Positions 16,912 through 22,600 of a DNA stretch of 64,000 nt are shown piece after piece. Both the position numbers and the translations under genes were made by a program. The notes beneath the pieces are model-generated. The model saw only the letters and a list, made by a program, of their open reading frames with translations, was not told where the DNA came from and searched no databases. Location of the stretch: contig JAJZQD010000001.1 in the NCBI GenBank assembly GCA_021847735.1, positions 27,936-91,935 on the forward strand, given 5' to 3'. The stretch comes from Bacillota bacterium. GTDB taxonomy: Bacteria > Bacillota > Thermincolia > Thermincolales > UBA2595. Position 1 is the stretch's first letter. Each line of letters starts with the position of its first letter.

Positions 16912-17277
16912 CCGACCCAGAGGTAGAAAAACGGCTCTGGCAACACATACGTCACGCCTCAACCGGAGGCGAAGCCTCCTAGCAAAATCGCGCCAGCTGA
17001 TTTTGCCCCCCACAACCAGTGCTATCACTGGTCCCTAGCTCCGACCCGGGGGTAGAAAAAAGCCACCCTCACCGCCACCCCGATGGTGAACCAACGGTAC
17101 ACCGAGGACCACAAATGGACGCCCAAACCGCTCCTGCGGCCCACCTTCCGACCCAGGGGTAGAAAGAACCTGCCCTCACACGTCTCCCCGATGGTGTACC
17201 AGCGGTACACCGAGGCCCACAATAGGACGCCCAAACCGTTACTGCAGCCCACCTTCTGACCCAGGGGTAGAAAAAAG
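16912..17277. repeat. Modular GACCC repeat cluster
   Basis: Four cores related to GACCCAGGGGTAGAAAAAAG start at 16914, 17043, 17150 and 17258. Between them at 17079 and 17188 is a second module containing near-palindromic GGTGTACCAGCGGTACACC followed by GAGGCCCACAA and GGACGCCCAAACCG. The spacing of 107-108 bp suggests tandem duplication. Both strands have short frames that repeat the same peptides, which is a by-product of the repeats. The stretch 16768-16911 before it holds nothing I can identify. Confidence 0.7.
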
Positions 17278-17375
17278 ACATTTGGCAAGGCGTACGTGGA
17301 GCCGCAACCACAGGCGTACTGCTGTACTCCGCGGATTGCGGTTCCGCGCACAACGCAGCCAAATGCCTTTTTTCT
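17271..17375. repeat. Large conserved hairpin, copy X
   Basis: AAAAAAGACATTTGGC at the left pairs with GCCAAATGCCTTTTTT at the right. Inside, GTGGAGCCGCAA pairs with TTGCGGTTCCGC. The tip GGCGTACTGCTGTACTCCG is shared with copy Y at 20754-20860, whose inner arms differ but also pair. Both copies continue into CATGCACCGCCCACCTGCAA. No ORF is convincing. It may be a structured RNA or a bidirectional terminator. Confidence 0.7.
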
Positions 17376-17426
17376 CCGCATGCACCGCCCACCTGCAAAA
17401 TAAAAAAACCACTGGATTTATCCACC

Positions 17427-17450
17427 CGGTTCGGTTTTGAATCGCAAAAA
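17427..17450 (+). repeat. Left 24-bp direct repeat flanking the ToxIN module
   Basis: The 24 bases from CGGTTCGG to TCGCAAAAA are identical to 19017-19040, same orientation. Together they bracket 1.6 kb with the small ORFs and the ToxIN-like locus. They may be target-site, recombination or attachment repeats. Confidence 0.75.
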
Positions 17451-17607
17451 TGGTTTTAGCACACAAAAAATCAATTGAAATAACATCAGATTTGGTGGTA
17501 CTCCGGTGTCACCAAATTTTCTTTCAATTCATTAAAAGAATACCTATTAAAGGAATTATTAGCAATTGGTGGAATAGTTTTACTATTATGGTTCAGGGGG
17601 GATCCAT

Positions 17608-17886
17608 GTGTTAAAAGAACAAACTTATCAGCCGGATGCCAATATTCCTTCTCTTTTTATCTTCTCCTCTAAGGGAATTCCATACTTCAACCTTGACCTG
17701 AGAAAACTTAAATATGGTAAGAAAAACGCCCTTGAACTGCCTCAAGACTTTTACCGTTTGGTGTTTAATTGTGACGACATTTTTAACGAGATGAGCCCGG
17801 ATCGGGCGGGTTTAAATGAATCTGCTAGGGCAAACGATTTTTATGCCGCAGCAAAAAAATGTCTTAAGAAATTTATCGAATTATGA
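17608..17886 (+). CDS. Hypothetical protein in the ToxIN cassette
   Basis: This 92-residue frame starts with GTG at 17608 behind CAGGGGGGATCC, a good ribosome-binding site. It contains a hydrophobic N-terminal strand (IPSLFIFSSKGIPYFNLDL) and a charged C-terminal helix (AAAKKCLKKFIEL). I recognise no family. It is one of the few plus-strand genes and lies inside the direct repeats with the toxin locus, 0.8 kb upstream of toxN. Its AT-rich composition matches toxN rather than the chromosome around it. Confidence 0.6.
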   Translation: MLKEQTYQPDANIPSLFIFSSKGIPYFNLDLRKLKYGKKNALELPQDFYRLVFNCDDIFNEMSPDRAGLNESARANDFYAAAKKCLKKFIEL

Positions 17887-18046
17887 CGCATACAAAAATC
17901 TCTGCAGAAAACGCAGAGATGATTATTCCGATATGATTTCCCGCCGGCAGAATAAACTTAGGCATCCTGATCAGAAATTTGTGTGGCTTAGGCAGTTATC
18001 AGAGTTGTCTGGAATCAAAATTGCCACCATTAGTGAAATTAATTAA
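17816..18046 (+). pseudogene. Possible remnant of an HTH protein
   Basis: A 76-residue frame overlapping the previous one by 71 bp in a different phase. Its last part, VWLRQLSELSGIKIATISEIN, looks like helices 1-3 of an XRE-type helix-turn-helix cut by a stop right after the recognition helix. No good ribosome-binding site is seen. I treat it as decayed coding sequence; a programmed frameshift with the upstream frame is conceivable but unsupported. Confidence 0.35.
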
Positions 18047-18120
18047 AAAAGGAAATTTTGTTTTGTTGTCTAATCAATAAATTTATTGACAATAATTTAA
18101 TGTATGGTTCCAACGATCAG

Positions 18121-18150
18121 TAGTGCGCAATGACATAGTGCGCAATGAGA
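18121..18150 (+). promoter_or_regulatory. Direct repeat upstream of the antitoxin promoter
   Basis: TAGTGCGCAATGACA and TAGTGCGCAATGAGA stand head to tail immediately before the -35 box at 18153. The position suits an operator or activator site; the binding protein is unknown. Confidence 0.5.
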
Positions 18151-18152
18151 TA

Positions 18153-18181
18153 TTGACTTTTATTAACTCTTGCCTTACAAT
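18153..18181 (+). promoter_or_regulatory. Sigma-A promoter of the antitoxin RNA and toxin
   Basis: TTGACT, a 17-bp spacer, then TACAAT. This near-consensus promoter puts the start near 18188, just before the RNA repeats. Confidence 0.85.
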
Positions 18182-18237
18182 AATCTTAAAGAGGAAATCC
18201 CCTGCCAGATAGTGGGGAACTTTACGAGCGGAAATAA

Positions 18238-18396
18238 TGCAGGGTAATTCGCCACCCTTAAAAGTGCGAGGTTTGATGCAGGGTGATTCGCTACCTTACC
18301 CAAATGCGAGGTTTGATGCAGGGTGATTCGCTACCTTACCCAAATGCGAGGTTTAATGCAGGGTGATTCGCTACCCTCCCAAAATGCGAGGTTTAA
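18238..18396 (+). repeat. Four 39-40 nt antitoxin repeats
   Basis: Units 18238-18276, 18277-18316, 18317-18356 and 18357-18396. The middle two are almost identical; the first and last vary mainly in the segment after GCTACC. A short stem GGGTG/CTACCC is possible in each. Confidence 0.88.
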
Positions 18397-18399
18397 TGC

Positions 18400-18433
18400 G
18401 AATAGGGTTAGAGCATTGCTCTAGCCCTATTTA
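18400..18433 (+). terminator. Attenuating terminator between antitoxin and toxin
   Basis: AATAGGGTTAGAGC-ATT-GCTCTAGCCCTATT forms a long stem directly after the last repeat. In type III systems this terminator sets the excess of antitoxin RNA over toxin mRNA. Confidence 0.85.
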
Positions 18434-18434
18434 T

Positions 18435-18989
18435 ATGTTTGAGAGGTGGAAAATTATATTAAAATTTTATGAGGTTGATAATAATTACATCATCTATATA
18501 AAAAATTTCGAGAGACAAATACCAGATTTTAATTATGATAGATTTAACAAATTTGTTTGCGGAATCGTGTTAAATATTAATGATAATGATTATTTTGCAC
18601 CAGTTTCATCGTTCAAGCAGCAACAGCGAACAAATTTTGTAATATTAGACAGAGGCAGACCTGTTAGTTCAATTCGTTTTTCCTTTATGTTTCCGGCACC
18701 AAATGAGGTAATAAGGCTTAAAGATTTTAGCAATGAGCCTCAAACATATAAGGATTTGATTAATGCAGAGTTAAGATACTGCAATAACAATAGAGATGAA
18801 ATACTTAGAAGGGCAAGACAAGTTTACAGAATAGGATGTAATAGAAATCATCCATTGGCTAATTGCTGTTGCGATTTTACGTTATTGGAATCGAAATGCA
18901 ATGAATTTATTCGACGTTTCGAGAGCAACCCCATAGTATTTGAGCAAACGGCGGCTACCAGCAGAACAAATCCCCCTCCTGAAGAATAG
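18435..18989 (+). CDS. toxN: ToxN/AbiQ-family endoribonuclease toxin
   Basis: From ATG 18435 the product is 184 residues and matches ToxN/AbiQ along its length: LKFYEVDNNYIIYIKNF at the start, FVCGIVLNI then YFAPVSSFK (the family's APLTSPK region with the catalytic Ser and Lys), RFSFMFPAP, and CCCDFTLLESKC near the end. ToxN cuts mRNA and its own antitoxin RNA and is held inactive in a protein-RNA complex; many homologues give phage defence by abortive infection. The start is odd: the site AGAGGTGG (18442-18449) sits inside the frame, 6 nt before ATA (18456) and 9 nt before the TTA where relatives have Met. Either ATG 18435 without a site or a non-standard start is used. Confidence 0.87.
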   Translation: MFERWKIILKFYEVDNNYIIYIKNFERQIPDFNYDRFNKFVCGIVLNINDNDYFAPVSSFKQQQRTNFVILDRGRPVSSIRFSFMFPAPNEVIRLKDFSNEPQTYKDLINAELRYCNNNRDEILRRARQVYRIGCNRNHPLANCCCDFTLLESKCNEFIRRFESNPIVFEQTAATSRTNPPPEE

Positions 18990-19016
18990 GCCCGCAATTC
19001 TTAGGGCTTTGGTGCT

Positions 19017-19040
19017 CGGTTCGGTTTTGAATCGCAAAAA
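19017..19040 (+). repeat. Right 24-bp direct repeat flanking the ToxIN module
   Basis: Identical over 24 bases to 17427-17450. It lies 27 bp after the toxN stop and just before the toxN terminator. Confidence 0.75.
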
Positions 19041-19051
19041 ATAACATCCAA

Positions 19052-19081
19052 AATAGCAGTCGTTTTCGGCTGCTATTTTTC
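19052..19081 (+). terminator. Terminator of toxN
   Basis: AATAGCAGTCG-TTTT-CGGCTGCTATT followed by TTT. It closes the ToxIN transcript. The following stretch, 19082-19382, shows no gene. Confidence 0.85.
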
Positions 19082-19382
19082 ATACCCCGATACATAAAGA
19101 AAAAGGACAGGTTACATACCTGCCCAAAGCGACGGTGAATCCAATATGTCACGTCCTCGCAGCCGATGTATACGCCAGGAACCGGCCTGGTTAATCCAGA
19201 TTTGCCCCCGGTTCCTTGGTCTGTACCAGCCCCATCCACCGAGGCTTCGGCAACCCCGGATCTGATAATAAAGTCAATGTGTTTCCCGCACAGCGGGCTT
19301 ACTGCGAACCTTGTGGCCCGTTATGTAGCGCTTGTCACTAGTATAGCAAAAAGCGTATAAAAGGGGTATTTGACTCCGGTAA

Positions 19383-20053
19383 TCGAATAGGAGGCGGGGT
19401 CTCCCCGCCGTCCTTTCACACCACCGTACGTACCGTTCGGTATACGGCGGTTCACCAAGTGCTACGAATTTCAGAATATCGGTCCGTGAGGCTGATAAGT
19501 CCGAGCTTTTGCCAGTATTCCTTCGTTAAGATGGAGTTTAGGAGTGAGGACGCGGCCCACGGGCCTTTTCTTGTATTGGAGTACCTAAGGCCATCCAATC
19601 CGGAGCGCCATGCGCCCGGAACTTTCGGATTCGCGTCTTTACCTTCTTCCATTGCTTCCACACACACATTCTCAACCGGTGGCGTACCCATTGGTCAATC
19701 TCTGTTAGTATCTTTCTGGCATCTGCCAGGGCAAAGTACCCCATCCAGCCCATTAAATACTGAGAGAGTTTCTTGATGCGCTGCTCCATGGGGATTGTAT
19801 CCCTTCTCTGAGTAAGTTCCCGAACCTTGTCCTTGAGCCGCTCAATGGTCTTTGGTGCTAACCGGATGCCTATCTGCTTTCCCGTGTAGAAGCTAAACCC
19901 TAGAAACTTACGCCTCCAAGGTCGGTTTACTGTGCTTTTGTCCTGGTTCACTTTCAGCTTCAGCTTGCTTTCCAAGTATTTAGTAATGCTTGCAAATACT
20001 CTTTGTCCTGCCCGGAAGCTCTTGACGTAGATGTTACAATCGTCCGCGTAGCG
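19383..20053 (-). mobile_element. 5'-truncated group II intron
   Basis: The 3' end of a bacterial group II intron is present on the minus strand: a domain V/VI-like region (19383-19455) with CCGAACGGTACGTACGGTGG, then GGCGGGGAGACCCCGCC and CCTATTCGAT at the 3' splice end, preceded by the end of an intron-encoded protein. Domains I-IV 5' parts and the first half of the reverse transcriptase are missing. The break is at a perfect palindrome (20025-20073). It can no longer splice or move by itself. Confidence 0.8.
19452..20053 (-). pseudogene. Group II intron reverse transcriptase/maturase, truncated and frameshifted
   Basis: The frame enters at RYADDCNIYVKS, the catalytic YADD of the reverse transcriptase palm, and continues through KLKLKVNQDKS, RKFLGFSFYTG (thumb start) and the maturase helices (LSQYLMGWMGYFALADA). 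Near 19590 the frame shifts: the C-terminal SNTRKGPWAAS...LTKEYWQKLGLISLTDRY continues in another phase down to 19452. The fingers and N-terminal palm are absent. No endonuclease domain is seen. A frame extends upstream to 20191 but those residues are unrelated sequence joined through the palindrome. Confidence 0.88.
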
Positions 20054-20073
20054 GACGATTGTAACATCTACGT
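20025..20073. repeat. Perfect 23-bp palindrome at the intron break
   Basis: Two perfect 23-nt arms (20025-20047 and 20051-20073) are separated by GTA. The right arm on the plus strand is an inverted copy of the coding sequence for ADDCNIYV, so the palindrome looks like a fold-back duplication that replaced the intron's 5' part. Confidence 0.85.
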
Positions 20074-20091
20074 GTAAGTTCTTTGTCGAAA

Positions 20092-20211
20092 TCATCCAAC
20101 ATGATGTTGGCCAGATTCTATAGACTTTGTATCTGTATAATCCCATCTGAGAAAGTTGGCTATTACCAGCATCATTAACAGTATCCCGCACACTACAATG
20201 ACTTTTTTCAT
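20092..20211 (-). pseudogene. 5' fragment of a gene for a membrane-anchored protein
   Basis: A 39-codon frame starts at ATG 20211: MKKVIVVCGILLMMLVIANF forms a typical N-terminal signal anchor followed by RWDYTDTKS, and the frame ends in a stop soon after. GACAGGGACGG before it could be a ribosome-binding site. The abrupt end, next to the intron palindrome, suggests a gene cut by rearrangement. The family is not recognised. Confidence 0.5.
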
Positions 20212-20444
20212 AAACACCGTCCCTGTCTATTTGTTTTCCTGTGGATATATTTTTTAAAGATAGAAGATTCTACAAGTGCATTGATTATCCTTTTTCATAT
20301 GTTATTCGGTTTTATATAGATAAAGCACAAGACAAAAGCAGTCCATTCCGGCTGCTTTTATGATACTTTACTTAAATTTGCAATTTCTTCCGACTCCAAG
20401 GGACACTGGACGGTTATAAAGTTGTCATCGAAGGCTGCCAACCA

Positions 20445-20486
20445 AACTGCCGACATCCAATCGTTGCCGCTTACAAGCAGGATGTC
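20445..20486. repeat. Inverted tRNA-Val-derived fragment
   Basis: AACTGCCGACATCC (20445-20458) equals 20944-20957 inside the tRNA-Val gene, and CTTACAAGCAGGATGTC (20470-20486) equals the reverse complement of 20951-20967. So pieces of the tRNA gene occur here in both orientations, forming a small palindrome (GACATCC/GGATGTC). Confidence 0.65.
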
Positions 20487-20493
20487 TTTTTCT

Positions 20494-20760
20494 GACCCAG
20501 GGGTAGAAAAAAGGCAGCCTGCAAGGCCCCCCCGATGGTGTACCAACGGTACACCGAGGCCCACAATAGGACGCTCTCAGCCCACCTTCCAACCTGGGGG
20601 TAGATAAAAGGCAGTAGGCAGTTGACAGTTGACAGTTGGCAGTAGTACGAGATCTATTTTAAACAGATTCCACGATGGTGTTCCAACGGTACACCGAGGC
20701 CCACAAATGGACGCCCAAACCGCTCCTGCGGCCCACCTTCCGACCCAGGGGTAGAAAAAA
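20494..20760. repeat. Modular GACCC repeat cluster, second location
   Basis: Cores at 20494, a variant at 20591 (AACCTGGGGGTAGATAAAAG) and 20742; palindromic modules GGTGTACCAACGGTACACC at about 20535 and GGTGTTCCAACGGTACACC at about 20677. A period-7 tract (CAGTTGA) interrupts it at 20609-20645. The order of modules matches 16912-17277, so the two blocks are duplicates. The stretch 20212-20444 before it has only short broken frames. Confidence 0.7.
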
Positions 20761-20860
20761 GGCATTTGGCAAGGCGCCCGTCACGGCGCAACCGGAGGCG
20801 TACTGCTGTACTCCGAGGATTGCGCCGTGACGGGCAACACAGCCAAATGCCTTTTTTCTC
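20754..20860. repeat. Large conserved hairpin, copy Y
   Basis: AAAAAAGGCATTTGGC pairs with GCCAAATGCCTTTTTT, and CCCGTCACGGCGCAA pairs perfectly with TTGCGCCGTGACGGG. The loop tip matches copy X (17271-17375). The inner arms differ from X at many positions yet stay paired, a sign of selection on structure. T-runs on both strands make a bidirectional terminator possible. Confidence 0.75.
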
Positions 20861-20885
20861 AGCATGCACCGCCCACCTGCAAAAT

Positions 20886-20914
20886 AGAAAAACCACGGGG
20901 TTACCCGTGGTTCT
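20886..20914 (-). terminator. Terminator of the tRNA operon
   Basis: On the minus strand ACCACGGG-TAA-CCCCGTGGT is followed by TTTTCTATTTT, 9 nt after the tRNA-Val CCA end. Confidence 0.85.
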
Positions 20915-20922
20915 ATTTTGCA

Positions 20923-20998
<76 letters not shown>

Positions 20999-21037
20999 GT
21001 GATCGCTTTATATTTTAGTTAAAAGGTAATATCTAAA

Positions 21038-21113
21038 TGGTGACCCCTACGGGATTCGAACCCGTGTTACCGCCGTGAAAGGGCGGTGTCTTAAACCGCT
21101 TGACCAAGGGGCC
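21038..21113 (-). tRNA. tRNA-Glu (anticodon TTC)
   Basis: A 76-nt cloverleaf starting GGCCCCTTGGTCAAGCGG, with anticodon loop CTTTCAC and CCA encoded. The acceptor stem pairs GGCCCCT with AGGGGTC. Confidence 0.95.
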
Positions 21114-21128
21114 AGGTTGTACATAATT

Positions 21129-21203
21129 TGGTGGGCCCACCAGGGATCGAACCTGGGACCAACCGGTTATGAGCCGGTCGCTCTACCGCTGAGCTATAGG
21201 CCC
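21129..21203 (-). tRNA. tRNA with CAT anticodon (Met or lysidine-modified Ile2)
   Basis: A 75-nt cloverleaf starting GGGCCTATAGCTCAGCGG with anticodon loop CTCATAA and CCA encoded. The first bases and T-arm exclude an initiator type. Whether it reads Met or, after TilS modification, Ile cannot be settled by eye. Confidence 0.92.
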
Positions 21204-21250
21204 AACTTCATCACCAGCAGCTTATGGCCACTGACCAATGTTTTTAAATA

Positions 21251-21325
21251 TGGCTCCCCGGGCAAGACTCGAACTTGCAACCTACCGGTTAACAGCCGGG
21301 TGCTCCACCATTGAGCTACCGAGGA
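21251..21325 (-). tRNA. tRNA-Asn (anticodon GTT)
   Basis: A 75-nt cloverleaf starting TCCTCGGTAGCTCAATGG with anticodon loop CTGTTAA and CCA encoded. It is the first gene of the operon, 22 nt after the promoter's -10 box. Confidence 0.95.
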
Positions 21326-21346
21326 ACGCTTCAAGTGACAAAATAC

Positions 21347-21375
21347 ATTATACGATAGATTCGGGGCTTGGTCAA
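21347..21375 (-). promoter_or_regulatory. Promoter of the tRNA operon
   Basis: On the minus strand TTGACC, 17 bp, then TATAAT, a near-consensus sigma-A promoter 22 bp upstream of tRNA-Asn. Confidence 0.88.
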
Positions 21376-21450
21376 GGTTATTCATTATGGTTTAAAAGAT
21401 TTAACAACCGATTATCGTGACATTGCCCCTGCTATCTGTTTAATGCTTAG

Positions 21451-22551
21451 CTATTCTAAAAAGTCCTTCAGTTTTTTGCTTCTGCTCGGATGTCGTAATT
21501 TGCGAAGGGCTTTCGCTTCAATCTGTCTAATTCGTTCCCTTGTTACGCCAAATTCCTGGCCAACCTCTTCAAGGGTTCTTGACCTGCCGTCATCAAGTCC
21601 AAACCTCAGCCGTAGTACCTTCTCTTCCCGTGGGGTGAGTGTCTCTAAAACCTCTTCTAACTGTTCCCTTAACAGGATAAAAGACGCTGCTTCTGCCGGT
21701 GCGGGAGCATCCTGATCTTCTATAAAATCGCCCAGATGAGAATCTTCTTCCTCACCAATCGGCGTTTCCAGAGAAACAGGTTCTTGAGCAATTTTCATTA
21801 TCTCCCTAACCCGCTCCACCGGAATATCCATTTCATTGGCAATTTCCTCAGGACTTGGCTCTCTGCCAAACTCCTGGAGTAACTGACGGGACACCCTAAT
21901 AAGCTTGTTTATTGTTTCCACCATGTGGACCGGAATACGAATTGTCCTGGCCTGGTCGGCAATGGCCCTGGTTATGGCCTGCCTAATCCACCACGTAGCA
22001 TAGGTACTAAACTTGTAACCTTTTCTGTAATCAAACTTCTCAACGGCCTTTATTAAACCAAGGTTCCCTTCCTGAATTAAGTCCAGGAACAGCAGCCCGC
22101 GTCCTACGTAACGTTTAGCGATGCTTACCACCAATCTGAGGTTGGCTTCAGCCAGACGGCGTTTCGCCTCCTCATCACCGGTTTCCATCCTCTTAGCCAG
22201 TTCTACCTCTTCTACGGCAGTTAAGAGGGGGACTCTGCCTATCTCTTTAAGGTACATGCGTACAGGATCATCTATGCCTATGCCGTCGGGAACGGTGAGG
22301 TCGACTTCTATATCGTCCTCCTCTACCTCGGCCTCAATAACCCCACTGTCCAGAGGTTCAAGTTCTGGAACTTCCGGGACCACATCAATACCGACGCTGG
22401 CAAGTTTCTCGTATATATCATCAATCTGCTCAGGATTCAGTTCAACACCTTGCAGTGCATTCATAATTTCAGTATAAGTGAGAATCCCGCGCTTCTTGCC
22501 TTTCTCAATTAGTTCCTGTACCCCTTCAATGTGAGTTATATCCTTTGACAT
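21451..22551 (-). CDS. rpoD: RNA polymerase primary sigma factor (SigA/RpoD)
   Basis: This is a 366-residue sigma-70 primary factor. Region 1.1 is followed by [17 protein letters not shown] (1.2), region 2 with [20 protein letters not shown] and [18 protein letters not shown], region 3, and region 4 ending [20 protein letters not shown]. It directs RNA polymerase to the -35/-10 promoters seen in the window. The start is set at ATG 22551 ([10 protein letters not shown]) with AAGGGGGGAA upstream. It follows dnaG by 49 bp, the usual Bacillota macromolecular-synthesis operon. Confidence 0.97.
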   Translation of the reverse strand: MSKDITHIEGVQELIEKGKKRGILTYTEIMNALQGVELNPEQIDDIYEKLASVGIDVVPEVPELEPLDSGVIEAEVEEDDIEVDLTVPDGIGIDDPVRMYLKEIGRVPLLTAVEEVELAKRMETGDEEAKRRLAEANLRLVVSIAKRYVGRGLLFLDLIQEGNLGLIKAVEKFDYRKGYKFSTYATWWIRQAITRAIADQARTIRIPVHMVETINKLIRVSRQLLQEFGREPSPEEIANEMDIPVERVREIMKIAQEPVSLETPIGEEEDSHLGDFIEDQDAPAPAEAASFILLREQLEEVLETLTPREEKVLRLRFGLDDGRSRTLEEVGQEFGVTRERIRQIEAKALRKLRHPSRSKKLKDFLE

Positions 22552-22600
22552 GTACTTCCCCCCTTTCCTAAACAAATATTTTTTAAATCGTAAATATATT

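Larger units (their letters stand above)
18188..18433 (+). ncRNA. toxI: Type III antitoxin RNA (ToxI-like) with tandem repeats
   Basis: Four head-to-tail repeats of 39-40 nt start at 18238, 18277, 18317 and 18357. The consensus order is TGCAGGGTGATTCGCTACC, then a short variable part, then ATGCGAGGTTTGA. A degenerate leader (18190-18237) ends in a similar ACGAGCGGAAATAATGC. Type III antitoxins are RNAs with such repeats; each repeat is cut out by the toxin nuclease and binds and inhibits it. The array sits between a strong promoter and a terminator, with the toxin gene next, which is the canonical ToxIN layout. No protein is encoded by the array itself. Confidence 0.85.

Noticed and set aside
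16768..17466. Several minus-strand proteins of 70-120 aa
   Set aside because: Peptides such as FFLPLGRKVG recur in several phases because the DNA repeats; there is no consistent codon phase or start site.
18238..18396. CRISPR array
   Set aside because: The repeats are directly contiguous, with no unique spacers, and no cas gene is near. A promoter, terminator and ToxN gene explain them better.
20358..20564. 68-aa minus-strand protein ending IANLSKVS
   Set aside because: The end looks protein-like (DDNFITVQCPLESEE), but the start is in the repeat family, so at best it is a fragment of an unknown gene.
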